DNA from: Heracleum sosnowskyi
Lineage: Eukaryota > Streptophyta > Magnoliopsida > Apiales > Apiaceae
DNA length: 64,000 nucleotides
Direction of reading: 5' to 3'
Assembly (NCBI GenBank): GCA_030848705.1
Contig: CM061245.1
Coordinates: 66,738,006 to 66,802,005 of the forward strand
The position numbers and the translations under genes are program-made. The notes under the pieces are model-generated. The model ran no database searches. It saw nothing but the letters and a program-made list of their open reading frames with translations, and was not told where the DNA came from. Every line of letters begins with the position of its first letter. Positions within the stretch are counted from its first letter, which is position 1. Shown here one piece after another: positions 28,240-38,759 of this stretch.

Positions 28240-31200
28240 TTAACATACCAGATTCAGCATTCCCAATTCACTTACCAACCTGTTGAAGGTTGCTTCATCC
28301 AATGGCTTAGTGAAGATGTCAGCAAGTTGCTTGTCAGTTGGGACATAAATCAGCTTCACAGTTCCTTGTTCAACATGCTCTCTGATAAAGTGATGTCTTA
28401 TATCAATGTGCTTTGTCCTAGAGTGTTGAACCGGATTGTCTGAGATGGCTATGGCACTAGTGTTGTCACAGTAAATAGGAATTTCTCTTAACACTAGACC
28501 ATAATCTAGAAGTTGACTTTTCATCCATAGAATTTGTGCACAGCAACTGCCTGCACCAATGTACTCAGCTTCTGCAGTTGAGGTAGAAACTGAATGCTGC
28601 TTCTTGCTAAACCATGAGACCAATCTTCCACCAAGAAATTGACAGCTACCAGTAGTACTCTTTCTGTCAATCTTGCATCCAGCATAGTCTGAGTCTGAGT
28701 AACCAATTAGATCAAATCCAGTATTCTTAGGATACCAAAGGCCTAGGTTAGGAGTGTCTTTTAAGTATCTAAAGATCCTCTTGATGGCTACCAAGTGTGA
28801 CTCCTTTGGATCACTTTGAAACCTTGCACAGAGACATGTAGCAAACATGATGTCAGGTCTGCTAGCAGTTAGGTATAGGAGAGATCCTACCATGCCTCTA
28901 TAGGTGCTTGAGTCAACTTTCTTTCCTTTAGGGTCAAGATCCAGACTGGTTGCTGTGGACATTGGTGTTCTTGCAGGAGATGAATCTTCCAAGTTGAACT
29001 TTTTGAGAAGTTCCTTGATATACTTAGCTTGACTTATGAAGATTCCATCAGTTTGTTGAAGAATTTGTAACCCTAGAAAGAATGACAATTCTCCCATCAT
29101 GCTCATCTCATATTTGTTACTCATGAGATGGGAAAACTTCTCACACAGCTTCTCATTTGTAGAACCAAAAATGATATCATCCACATAGATTTGTACCAGA
29201 ATGATGTCCTTGCCATGATGCTTGTAGAAAAGTGTCTTGTCTACAACTCCTCTGGTAAACTGGTTTTCCAGAAGAAAGGTGGAAAGTGTGTCATACCATG
29301 CCCTGGGTGCTTGCTTTAGTCCATACAAAGCTTTGAAGAGTTTGTACACAAAGTTATGCATGTCAGCATCCTCAAACCCTGGTGGCTGTTCCACATACAC
29401 TTCTTCTTCCAGCTCTCCATTTAGAAAGGCACTTTTGACATCCATCTGAAATACTTTGAAGTTGCAGTGTGCAGCATAAGCTAGAAAGATTCTTATAGCT
29501 TCAAGTCTGGCAACAGGAGCAAATGTCTCATCATAATCTATTCCCTCCTGTTGACAGTAACCTTTAGCCACTAGCCTTGCTTTGTTCCTTGTCACCAATC
29601 CATTTTCATCAAGTTTGTTTCTGAAAACCCACTTGGTCTCAATAACTGACTTTCCCTTAGGTCTTGGAACCAATTTCCATACATTGTTTCTTTCAAACTG
29701 ATTTAGCTCTTCTTGCATGGCTATCACCCAGTCAGAATCCAACAATGCTTCATCAATTGTCTTGGGTTCCATTTGTGACAGGAAGCATGAGAACATGCTG
29801 TCAGCAGAGACTTTGTTCCTTGTCCTCACTCCAGAATTAGGATCACCAATTATAAGGTCATTTGTGTGATCCTTGGTCCACCTGGTGATTCTGGGCAAGC
29901 TACTTGATTGAACAGGAACATTTGCTTCAGCTTGTTGAGTTGAATGCTCATCAATACCATTGTCTCCACCATGTTCTTCATTGTCTCCAGTGTCAACACT
30001 GTTCTGAATGTTAGATGTTATGGTGTGTGATTGAGCTGGAGTTTGATTGACAGTAGTGGTGTTGACAGCATCTTTGTCAACTTCAACAATTTGGGTGAAT
30101 CTAGGTTCTTCATCTACAATCTCCTCAGCTTCCAGGTATCCTTGATTCTCAAATCTGAATGTCTGCATCTTTCCTTCTTCATGCAGTCCTGGAAACTTGG
30201 TTTCATCAAATGTGACATTAACACTTTCTTCAATAATCCTGTGTTCCATAACATAAACTCTGTAGGCAGTCCTTTCTGTGCTGTAACCCATGAATAATCC
30301 TTCAAAAGCCTTGGTGTCAAATTTTCCTTTCTTCTCATGGTTGTCTTTCATCATAAAGCATTTGCTCCCAAACACATGAAAATATTTGACAGTAGGTTTC
30401 TTTCCAGTTAACAGACAGTAAGGAGTACTTGCATGAGTTTTGTTGATCATGGTTCTGTTCTGAGTATAACAGGCTGTGTTGATAGCTTCAGCCCAGAAAT
30501 ATGTTGGCAACTTAGCATCATGCAACATAGTTCTAGCTGCTTCAATGAGAGTCCTGTTCTTTCTTTCTACAACTCCATTCTGCTGTGGAGTTCTTGCAGC
30601 AGAGAATTGTTGTACAATTCCTTCATCTTTACAGAAATTTCCAAGTGTGGCATTTCTGAATTCTGTACCATTGTCACTCCTCAAGATTTGAACTTTTGAG
30701 TTTGGGGTTCTATCAAGAACTCTGACTTGATCAATAATCACTTGAGCAGCTTCATCTTTGGATTCAAGAAATTTCACCCAAGTGTACCTTGAGTAATCAT
30801 CCACCATTACCAAGGCATACCTCTTTCTGGCCATAGATGGTACATTGACTGGTCCAAAGAGGTCCATGTGAATTAACTTGAGTGCTTCTGTGTTGGTGTT
30901 TACTTGCTTGGACTTGTGCACAGCTCTTCTCAGTTTGCCCATTTGACAATCTTCACACAGTCCTTCTTGACAGAATTCCTGTTGGGGCAAATCTCTCACT
31001 AACTCCTTCTTCATCAGAATATTCATTGTCTTGAAGTTGAGGTGTGAGAGCTTCCTGTGCCAAAGCATACTGTCACCAACAGTAGCTTTACTGTAAAAAC
31101 AGTAAACTTTATCCTTCTTTGTCGAGCTTAGATCAGCAACAAACAAGCTTCCTTTTCTGACCCCTTTTAGAGAGAGGCTTCCATCCTTCTTGTGATAGAT

Positions 31201-31488
31201 GTTGCAAACCATCATGTCAAAGTCAACCTTAAATCCTCTGTCACTGAATTGGCTGACACTGAGTAGGTTGTGCTTCAATCTATCCACAAGAGCAATATCT
31301 TCAATGACAACATTTCCAATTTCCAGACAGCCATATCCCACTGTGTAACCCTTGCTGTTGTCTCCAAAGGTTATGATTGGGCCAGCTTTCTCTACATAAT
31401 GTGATAGCAGGGCTTTATCACCTGTCATGTGTCTTGAGCAACCACTGTCAATTATCCACATGACCTGATTTTTCTTCTTACCCTGCAA
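28240..31488 (-). CDS. Pol polyprotein of element D
   Basis: An intact 1,082-codon frame. Protease WIIDSGCSRHMTG (D14 counted from 31488). Integrase HHCC (WHRKLSHLNF...CEDCQ) with LHMDLFGP-type (IHMDLFGP), RSDNGTEF and NGVVERK catalytic motifs. Integrase-RT linker carrying KDAV from the D motif. RT with QMDVKSAFLNGELEEEVYVEQPPGF and YVDD at 768-771. RNase H with YSDSDYAG, STAEAEY and CDNTSAI. The first listed codon is a TTG inside TTTTGCAG/GG, so translation probably enters by fusion to Gag. In this element pol is in the same frame as gag, separated by one TAG (31503-31501). The CTCAGGGGGAG tract found in the other elements' linkers is absent. Confidence 0.95.
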   Translation of the reverse strand: MQGKKKNQVMWIIDSGCSRHMTGDKALLSHYVEKAGPIITFGDNSKGYTVGYGCLEIGNVVIEDIALVDRLKHNLLSVSQFSDRGFKVDFDMMVCNIYHKKDGSLSLKGVRKGSLFVADLSSTKKDKVYCFYSKATVGDSMLWHRKLSHLNFKTMNILMKKELVRDLPQQEFCQEGLCEDCQMGKLRRAVHKSKQVNTNTEALKLIHMDLFGPVNVPSMARKRYALVMVDDYSRYTWVKFLESKDEAAQVIIDQVRVLDRTPNSKVQILRSDNGTEFRNATLGNFCKDEGIVQQFSAARTPQQNGVVERKNRTLIEAARTMLHDAKLPTYFWAEAINTACYTQNRTMINKTHASTPYCLLTGKKPTVKYFHVFGSKCFMMKDNHEKKGKFDTKAFEGLFMGYSTERTAYRVYVMEHRIIEESVNVTFDETKFPGLHEEGKMQTFRFENQGYLEAEEIVDEEPRFTQIVEVDKDAVNTTTVNQTPAQSHTITSNIQNSVDTGDNEEHGGDNGIDEHSTQQAEANVPVQSSSLPRITRWTKDHTNDLIIGDPNSGVRTRNKVSADSMFSCFLSQMEPKTIDEALLDSDWVIAMQEELNQFERNNVWKLVPRPKGKSVIETKWVFRNKLDENGLVTRNKARLVAKGYCQQEGIDYDETFAPVARLEAIRIFLAYAAHCNFKVFQMDVKSAFLNGELEEEVYVEQPPGFEDADMHNFVYKLFKALYGLKQAPRAWYDTLSTFLLENQFTRGVVDKTLFYKHHGKDIILVQIYVDDIIFGSTNEKLCEKFSHLMSNKYEMSMMGELSFFLGLQILQQTDGIFISQAKYIKELLKKFNLEDSSPARTPMSTATSLDLDPKGKKVDSSTYRGMVGSLLYLTASRPDIMFATCLCARFQSDPKESHLVAIKRIFRYLKDTPNLGLWYPKNTGFDLIGYSDSDYAGCKIDRKSTTGSCQFLGGRLVSWFSKKQHSVSTSTAEAEYIGAGSCCAQILWMKSQLLDYGLVLREIPIYCDNTSAIAISDNPVQHSRTKHIDIRHHFIREHVEQGTVKLIYVPTDKQLADIFTKPLDEATFNRLVSELGMLNLVC

Positions 31489-32811
31489 AACAGAATGTTT
31501 CTAAGTTGCATATGGTACCCAATCTTTGTTGGGTCCTGCAGTTTCAGTGTTTCCTGAGTTTCTTTCAGTCACAACATCACAAGCATTATCAAAGACTTCC
31601 TGTTTGACTTCTCTTTTCACCCACTTAGGTTTAGAATTGGACTTGGTCCTTTTCTTAGTGGATGAAGCCTTTTTGCTGTTGCCAGCAGGCTCAGAAGTCT
31701 CAACAGTGTTTAGGTATGAGCATTTTTCAGTAGAGAGAACAGGTAAGTTAAAGCATGTACTCATGGCAGTGATTTTGCATGGCATACAATCAATGTTATT
31801 ACAGACACTCATAGTTCTATGCATAAGGGGGGTTCTGTGTAAGTTACCATTGAGTTCAGTTGCATTGATCTTATCCTTAATTGGTTTCCTACAAACATGT
31901 GTTAAGTGATGTGTAGATCCACAGTTATTGCATAGTTTCCTAGAAGCACCTCCAACATTAGTGTATCCATTTCCTTTATTGACACCTACCTTACCATTCC
32001 TGTTTCTAGACTTGGGAGTTACTGGATTGACAGTATGTTCAGAAGTTGCTGTCGAACTATCCTTGACAGTATCTTTTATTCCTACTGTCTTGACAGAAGG
32101 TTTGAGAGTTACTGTCTTGGAATCATTCTTGACAGTATCTTTGAAAGATTCTGTCTTGCCAATCGTGACAGCATCCTTTGAACTTACTGTCTGATTGCTT
32201 GGTAAGTTTACTGTCTTGGGGATTGTGACAGTATCCTTTCCTTTCTTGAATGTGCTGTCAACACCTTCATCCTCATCAAGAATTTCTTGTTTGATGAGCA
32301 TGGCTTCTTCATCAAACTCAATTTCAGCAGCTTTGAAAATAGGAGTTTTAACTTTCTTGAGAATGGTGGGTTTGACAGCAGCAACTCCAGGACAATCTTG
32401 AATCACAGTTTCCTTTCCAGGTCTTCTACCATAAGAAAAACCTATACCAACAGACTGATTTTCTGTATGCTTATCATTGTAATCCTGAACTATCTTTGAT
32501 GAGTTTCTATAGGCCTTAATCTTAAATTCATTTTCAGCAATCTCATTCCTCAGGAATTCCTCAACCTCCTTAGCACATTTTAATTCATTTTTAAGTTTAG
32601 CATTCTCTTGAGCTAAAGAGCCTAGTGAACTGGTTTTGAGAAAAAGAGAATCATTTTCAGACTGAAGTGTTTCATTTAGCTTACTTAGTCTAGAGATTTC
32701 CTCATTAGCAGCAGATAAGCTAGTATAGACATTGAACATTTCAGCACTTAAGTCTTTAATGGTTTTCTTATACTCATCAGTAGACATATCAAGTAAGACA
32801 AGTGAAGGTAC
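31483..32811 (-). other. Putative gag-pol intron of element D
   Basis: Donor-like AGTCAG/GTACCT (intron begins 32811) and acceptor-like CTGTTTTGCAG/GG (intron ends 31483), both in phase 0. Removal of 1,329 nt would join SSQ of Gag to GKKKNQ of Pol and remove the gag stop, the coiled coil, the KDTV repeats and the second zinc knuckle. Confidence 0.45.
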
Positions 32812-34119
32812 CTGACTTGAAGGTGTTGATGCTACCTCATCAGTGCTAGCCATGAGAGCTAGGTTAACATATTCTTCCTCTTCTTCATCATCAGAATCAT
32901 CCCAACACTTTCCTTCAGCCACATAGGCTCTACCTTGATTTTTCTTAGAGTATCCACCAGTTCCTTTCTCATATCTTTGAACCTGTTTGGGTCTTTTGCA
33001 TTCAGTAGCAAAATGACCAGGTTCTCCACAGTTGTAACATTTGAACTTTGATCTATCCACAAATCCAGTTTTGTATCCTCCTTTGGTTGAACTTCCCACA
33101 GCAGCCTTTGATGAGCTTCCTTTGCTGAACTTGGATGCTTGGCCTTGAGGCTTGTATGACCTATCCTTCTTGAACCTAAAGTTCTTGAACTTCTTGGCCA
33201 TGTAAGCCATCGTAGGGTTGTCCATGCTTTCCAGTTCCTCCATTGTGTAGAAGTCTTCATCTTCCACATCTTTAAGCTGTAGTACCACTTTCTCATCATC
33301 TTCAACCACCTCTTCTATCTTCAAGGTCTGTGTTGGGGTTGATTGTGTGATCTGTAGTACTTCACTTGGCTGTGTGATCCTTGGCACATGTGCTACTAGG
33401 GCACTTGACATATTAGCCATCTTGTTCCTTGTTCCACTTTGTATGGCTCTCTTTTGAAAGAGTTCGAGTTCATAAGATTTCAGAATACCATAAAGTGTCT
33501 CAAAGGTTATAGTGTTGAGATCTCTTCCTTCTCGTATGGCTGTTGTCTTGTGTTCAAGGTGATCAGGCAGTGTGAGCAGGAACTTGACATTTAATTCTTT
33601 TCTGTCATAGTACTTGCCATGTATCTGTAATTCAGTTAAGAGCTTACTGAACCTTTCGAACATGGAGGTTAAGTCTTCACCAGGCTTGGCCATGAATGCC
33701 TCATATTGAGATATTAGAATTTGCCTTTGGTTGCCCTTAACCTCTTCACTTCCTTCACAAAGTAAGGCTAACCTGATCCACATCTCCTTGGCTGATGTGC
33801 AGCTTATTACACTTCCACACATGGCTTTATCCAGCGTGAGAGAATCGAGCAAGATAAGTTGCAAATGATCATCTAGCACCATTTTCTCCTTTTCAGGTTC
33901 CAAGATTTCTGAGGGATCTTTGGGAACCCAATGTGCAGGAATAATCTCACCATTCACTGTTGTGGCTTCAATTTCCTTTCTTGGAATGAAAGGACCATTC
34001 TCGAGTATACCTGGGTATAGTGGATTTGCAGCTTTGATAAACAACAAGATTTTTCTTTTCCAAATGCTGTAGTTCTCTTTATCAAAAGCTGGGATCTTGA
34101 TACTGTTTGATTTTTGCAT
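31501..34119 (-). CDS. Gag polyprotein of element D (872 aa)
   Basis: Start at ATG 34119 (MQKSNSIKIPAFDKENYSIWKRK), the first after the PBS; an upstream extension of the frame lies in the LTR. A copia gag capsid region comes first, then zinc knuckle 1, CYNCGEPGHFATEC, at 361-374, and YVNLALMA. A coiled coil follows, then a tail with repeated KDTV/KDAV (32030-32255) encoded by the element's TGACAGTAT motif. A second CCHC, CNNCGSTHHLTHVC, is at 730-743, CNNIDCMPC (CX4CX2C) near 773, and the end is GPNKDWVPYAT, TAG. The C-terminal extension beyond knuckle 1 lies within the putative intron. Confidence 0.94.
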   Translation of the reverse strand: MQKSNSIKIPAFDKENYSIWKRKILLFIKAANPLYPGILENGPFIPRKEIEATTVNGEIIPAHWVPKDPSEILEPEKEKMVLDDHLQLILLDSLTLDKAMCGSVISCTSAKEMWIRLALLCEGSEEVKGNQRQILISQYEAFMAKPGEDLTSMFERFSKLLTELQIHGKYYDRKELNVKFLLTLPDHLEHKTTAIREGRDLNTITFETLYGILKSYELELFQKRAIQSGTRNKMANMSSALVAHVPRITQPSEVLQITQSTPTQTLKIEEVVEDDEKVVLQLKDVEDEDFYTMEELESMDNPTMAYMAKKFKNFRFKKDRSYKPQGQASKFSKGSSSKAAVGSSTKGGYKTGFVDRSKFKCYNCGEPGHFATECKRPKQVQRYEKGTGGYSKKNQGRAYVAEGKCWDDSDDEEEEEYVNLALMASTDEVASTPSSQVPSLVLLDMSTDEYKKTIKDLSAEMFNVYTSLSAANEEISRLSKLNETLQSENDSLFLKTSSLGSLAQENAKLKNELKCAKEVEEFLRNEIAENEFKIKAYRNSSKIVQDYNDKHTENQSVGIGFSYGRRPGKETVIQDCPGVAAVKPTILKKVKTPIFKAAEIEFDEEAMLIKQEILDEDEGVDSTFKKGKDTVTIPKTVNLPSNQTVSSKDAVTIGKTESFKDTVKNDSKTVTLKPSVKTVGIKDTVKDSSTATSEHTVNPVTPKSRNRNGKVGVNKGNGYTNVGGASRKLCNNCGSTHHLTHVCRKPIKDKINATELNGNLHRTPLMHRTMSVCNNIDCMPCKITAMSTCFNLPVLSTEKCSYLNTVETSEPAGNSKKASSTKKRTKSNSKPKWVKREVKQEVFDNACDVVTERNSGNTETAGPNKDWVPYAT

Positions 34120-34156
34120 TTTCTCCGGGATCTCAGATATGTATGTTAATCTGAAA

Positions 34157-34168
34157 GCTCTGATACCA
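34157..34168 (-). other. Primer-binding site of element D
   Basis: Coding strand TGGTATCAGAGC, 2 nt from the 5' LTR. Confidence 0.92.
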
Positions 34169-34170
34169 GT

Positions 34171-35228
34171 TGTTAGTCCTTGTGTATTGCAGAAGGGGGG
34201 GGGGGATGAATGCAATACTGATAAAATTCAATCTAAATTTCAACAACTAAAATCAAGATTAAACGTTATCAGCAATATATGCAATCACGAACAGTATTTA
34301 GTAAGAACAAGATTCACAAAATAAATGTTTTATTTATTTTGCAAAGTGTTGCTACAACCTCAAGAAAGAATTCTCGAGCTTCGGGTTTTCTTCAAAGACA
34401 CTTGCTTGTCTTCGTTACTTTTCTAGAATGAGTTGATAGAAGGTATAGGACTAACCCTATCACTATCAGTCACGGGTTTGTGAAGCTGCTGTCACTGTCA
34501 AGTGGCAGCTTCTTACAGATTGTCTTACCCATGTGACTTTCCTAAATTGCTAACATGTCAGATATACATTACAAAGAAAGCAACCTAGATTCATTCTATT
34601 TCCAGCTAAACCAATTCAGCAGATAAAGACTTGACCTTGCTCTTGAATTGATTCGCTTTTGATTTGTAGTGCCTTGAAGCTTCTGTCGTAGTCTTGCAGA
34701 CTTGGTGCAGCTTAGGGATGCTGCATCACGCCTGTTTCTTGAACATTTAAACTGTCACGGGATTTGACTGAGAAAGATACCTAGCATAAGGATCTTTATT
34801 GAGACAGTTACTTTTGCCGCAAAGCTTGCTGTCACAGGAATGATCTTTTGGTGACAGTATGAGTTCCCCGCATAGAGTGCTGTCGAGGATCCCAAACTTG
34901 CTGTCGAGGGCAATAGTTGCTGTCGCGTAGTCTTCCGCCAATGTTGCTGTCAGAGTGAATATGCTGTCGTGACTTGCAACATTCTGTCTTCTTGTAATCT
35001 TACTGTCACAGCTTTAGGACAGTAACCTTTATTCATGTTGTCATCCAAAAAGCATTCTTTGAGGCTTGAACACATAAGTGAACTTCTTTCAAACAATACA
35101 ACTAGAATAACATTACATACTGATTACAAGAACATACTTTGGCTATGACAGTATGTTCTGCTTAATTTAAAAAATTAAGTACAATCAAAGTTAAGATGTT
35201 TCTATGCTATCACCCATAAATCCCAACA
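34171..35228 (-). repeat. 5' LTR of element D (1,058 bp)
   Basis: Same sequence as 20717-21771 apart from three extra G (11 versus 8) in the run near 34195. Followed by the target duplication ctact. Confidence 0.95.
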
Positions 35229-37489
35229 CTACTATTAGACATCAACTTAAAATAAGCATGCATGATGTTGTACTTACATAGCAAACACTCTTTCTTTCCA
35301 CAGGGTTCATGAAGATCAGGCATGTCAGACATGTTATGCATTTCGGAAGTATTAGCAGTTTCTACTTTAACCTTTTTACATGCATGTGTAAGGTGTCCAG
35401 CAGAATTACAAATAACGCACAACTTCCTAGATGCAATGGGAGAATATGGAACCATTTCCTGATTAAAAATCTTCTTTTTCCCATTCCTGTTCTTTTTAAC
35501 ATTACTAACTAAGTCACCTACTTTAGTTTTAGGTATAACAGTTTTTACTGAATTCCTAGGCAACTTAGTCTTTACCTCTTTTTCCTTCAATAAATCCTCC
35601 TCAAGCAATTCTTGTGCTATGTAAAGGTCATCCTCATGAAAAGGTTCTGAGAAGGGCTTGACAAAGACTGGACTGACCACATTCTTAAGAATATGTGGAA
35701 TATCCTTCTTGACAACAGAAGATGTCACAGGAAATTCCAGAGTCCTTTTCCCAGCCTTTTTGGAATAATCAAGTCCTATAGCAGTTTTATTACCCTGGGT
35801 TTGAGTATCAATAATCTCCTTAGCAATCAGGGCGGAATTCTTAAAAGCATTCAGCTTCAAATCTAGATCTGAAATCTGCTTCCTGAGGATAGTCTCTATC
35901 TCATCATTACACTTGACCTTGTTCTCTAAGTACACATTCTTTTGCTTAAGATCTTCTAATGTTACAGCTACAAGCTCTAGTTCTTCATTTTTAGATTCTA
36001 AATTTTTAATCTTAAGAACTAGTTTAGCATTTTCCATTTCTGATGCTAGCATGCTTGTGTGTACATTAAATAATTCTACACTAAGATCTTGCACAATTTT
36101 CTTGTACTCAGAGTTAGACATATCAATTGTAGTTAAGATAGGTACCTGAGATGATTGTGGTGATTCCTCTGAAGAGTCGGCCATTAGGGCAACATTTACA
36201 TACTCTTCCTCTTCATCCGAATCAGTATCATCCCAGTGCTTTCCCTCTGCTATATAAGCTTTCCCTTTCTGCTTTCCAGAAAATGCCTCCAGTTGCTGTT
36301 TAAGCTTGGCATTCTCCTTCTTCAAATCCTCATATGAGTCTTTCTTTCCATAGACATCTTTCATGTCTCTTGCTTGACGAGGCTTCCTGCATTCAGTGGC
36401 GAAATGCCCTAACTCATTGCAGTTGTAGCATCTTGATTTGCTTCTATCAATCATGCCAGTCTTGTAGCCTCCCTTAAAGCCTGTACTAGGTGTATAATTG
36501 CTCTTCTGGAATCTGTTGGTTGAGCCCTTGAACTTGTACTTAGGGTTTCTCTTGAAACGAATATGACTAAACTTTGCAGCTAAGTACGCCATGGTTTTGT
36601 CTTCCATTTGCTCAAGCTCTTCTAGGGTGTAGTAATCACTTTCATCAACACCCAGATTCACAGAATCCATTTCTGCTTCTATTATCACCTCCTTTCCAGC
36701 TCTAGGGGTTTGAACCTGAATCTCAGAAGTTATTGGTTCATCCACTACAAGTGCTGCTGATCTCACAAGTGCATTGTGCTTGCTGTCCATTGTCCCTGAT
36801 CCGTAGATTATCACTCTTTGTTCCTGTTCCATCTCATAGGTCTTCAACTTGCCATAGGTCATCTCTAATGACATCTTTGTGAAGTCAATTCTTTCCCTTA
36901 TGGATGATGACTTGTGTTCTACATGATGGGGCAGTGTCATCATGAACTTCCTGTTTGATTCTCTCAGTGGATAGGTCTTTCCTTTCATTGCCAATTCATT
37001 GAGGAGTTTAGTATATTTCTCAAAGACCTGAGTTATACTTTCTCCTGGCAGAGACCTAAACGCTTCATATTGAGAAGTCAGGATGTCCAATCTGTTTCCC
37101 TGCACATCTTCAGTTCCTTCCATTATCAAGTTAATGGTATCCCACATATGTTTCCCGCTTGTACAGTTCATCAACTGATAGCTCATTTCCTTGTCCGCGG
37201 AGTCCGCCAATATCAACATTAAACCGGTGTCCAATCGAATCAGTTCTTTGTCAGAATCTGTATACTCAGTAATATCCTTAGGTTGGGTGCCTTGAGGAAT
37301 CCTGCTACCATCAGGAGCTGTAGATTCACTAACTGGTTTCATTGGTACAAACGGTCCGTTCTCTAATATGCCAATATACAACGGATTAGATGCCTTGATA
37401 AATAACAGCATCTTCATCTTCCACAAACCGAAATCATCTCTAGTAAACGGGGGAACTTTAATACCAGCGGTTGTCTTTGGAGCACTCAT
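35229..37489 (-). pseudogene. Gag polyprotein of element C, main part (cut by element D)
   Basis: ATG at 37489 (MSAPKTTAGIKVPPFTRDDFGLWKMK). Capsid region, zinc knuckle CYNCNELGHFATEC at 354-367, YVNVALMA, donor-like CAG/GTACCT at 36146/36145, coiled coil, second CCHC CVICNSAGHLTHAC at 691-704, CGKKECLLC (CX4CX2C), then interruption by D. The frame is open up to the insertion, so the gene was intact when D arrived. The remainder is at 20579-20716. Confidence 0.88.
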
Positions 37490-37635
37490 GGTTTCTGAAA
37501 ATTTCAAATTGTTTAAAATTCAAGAAATTCCAATCAAATGAAAAATTTTGAAAGTTAAAAAATTTGCTTCGAATTTTCATGCTACGTTTGATTTTGGTCT
37601 CATTCATCGAATCTGATTTGTATATCAATCAAGTA

Positions 37636-37647
37636 GCTTTGATACCA
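37636..37647 (-). other. Primer-binding site of element C (one change)
   Basis: Coding strand TGGTATCAAAGC, one base different from the TGGTATCAGAGC of the other elements; 2 nt from the LTR. Confidence 0.8.
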
Positions 37648-37649
37648 AT

Positions 37650-38759
37650 TGTTAGGTCCAAAGTATCGTAGAAGGGGGGGTTGAATACGATACTCACAAA
37701 TAATTTGCTTTCGTTCGCGGATTAATCATTCAGTTCTATAACGAAATCAAACACACCAAACCAAACCAAGTTTCGGGGAATATATCTTTTTATAAATATA
37801 AACCTCGAGGGGTGCTACAATTTCTAATCCGTAGATTAGCTTCAATGAGTTTAAGGTTACACAAATTCAATACAATGATCAAGTTCTGAGCACTATTAAT
37901 TTCTCTGATAATTTTTCCGGCTCAATTCTCTCTCTCAGTAATGTCTCTATGTAGAATGCCTTAACTGAAGAAGACACTATCTTCTCTCGTATTAATTGTA
38001 GACTTCATTTGAAAACTATCGAACCACAAATTGAAGAATCAATCCTGGCCGTCCAATTCTCATCAACCTGTCCAATAAAACAAACTTTTCACCTGCTCCC
38101 ATATTTGAAAACTATCGAATGAATAAATGAATTTACCATTCGATAGTTTTTAAATAAAAACTATCGAAAAGTAAATTCCTTTACCTTAGTTTTCAAATGG
38201 TTTTCTTAAATCCCATTCGATAGTTTTCTAAATAGAAAAACTATCGAATCCTTTTCTTGTCCTTGATCTTTTAGAAAAGCTTCTGAGCTTCAGGGTGTTT
38301 CAGTTTTAGACTGTATCAATTTCTTCTGAGACGATAAAACACCTTGATCTTTTAAGTGCCGTCACCTAGTGCAACTGGTCTGGTTCACAGATGAATAATC
38401 ACTTGATCAATTCTCCTTTTATGTCTTCAATTCAATGTTTCTGATAAGTCCTTTGTCGTTCTGGTTGCTTCATTTAAATCACTGGAATCCCGTGGTACTT
38501 AACCCTATATCATTCACATACTTCTGTCGTCTTGAATGTCTTGTTTCTTTTGTTGTCACTGAGGCTTGAACATTTTCATGAACTTCTTTCCGTGACCTGT
38601 TTACGGACTTCAAGAATACATAACGTATTTTGATTTTTTGAGTTTACCTTTTCTTCTTTGATTCTGGATTCCTGTGCTTCTGTTAATACTATTGTTTGTC
38701 TTGTCCTTTGTTGAGTTGTAGTTATCTCTTTTACATCTTATGTTACATTATGCTTTACA
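37650..38759 (-). repeat. 5' LTR of element C (1,110 bp)
   Basis: Plus-strand edges TGTTAGGTCC and ATGCTTTACA. It contains ACTATCGAA/TTCGATAGT repeats at 38011, 38108-38170 and 38212-38250, the same motif as the C spacer. The G-run GAAGGGGGGG near its edge is the U5 C-run seen in most LTRs here. Confidence 0.85.

Larger units (their letters stand above)
20717..35228 (-). mobile_element. Retroelement D, complete Sirevirus-like copia element (14,512 bp)
   Basis: Full-length minus-strand element inserted into gag of C, with target duplication ctact (20712-20716 and 35229-35233). Order on its own strand: LTR 35228-34171, PBS, gag 34119-31501, pol 31488-28240, spacer with a small acidic ORF at 27835-27575, ORF3 26908-21861 (one frameshift), PPT, LTR 21771-20717. 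The LTRs differ only in a G-run (8 versus 11), as far as I can see, so insertion was recent. Confidence 0.96.
35229..38759 (-). mobile_element. Element C, right segment (5' LTR and most of gag)
   Basis: The 5' end of element C on the minus strand. Its LTR edge at 38759 interrupts pol of element E; the adjacent 5 bp (gtcag, 38760-38764) would be its target site, with the second copy left of the window. Confidence 0.9.
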
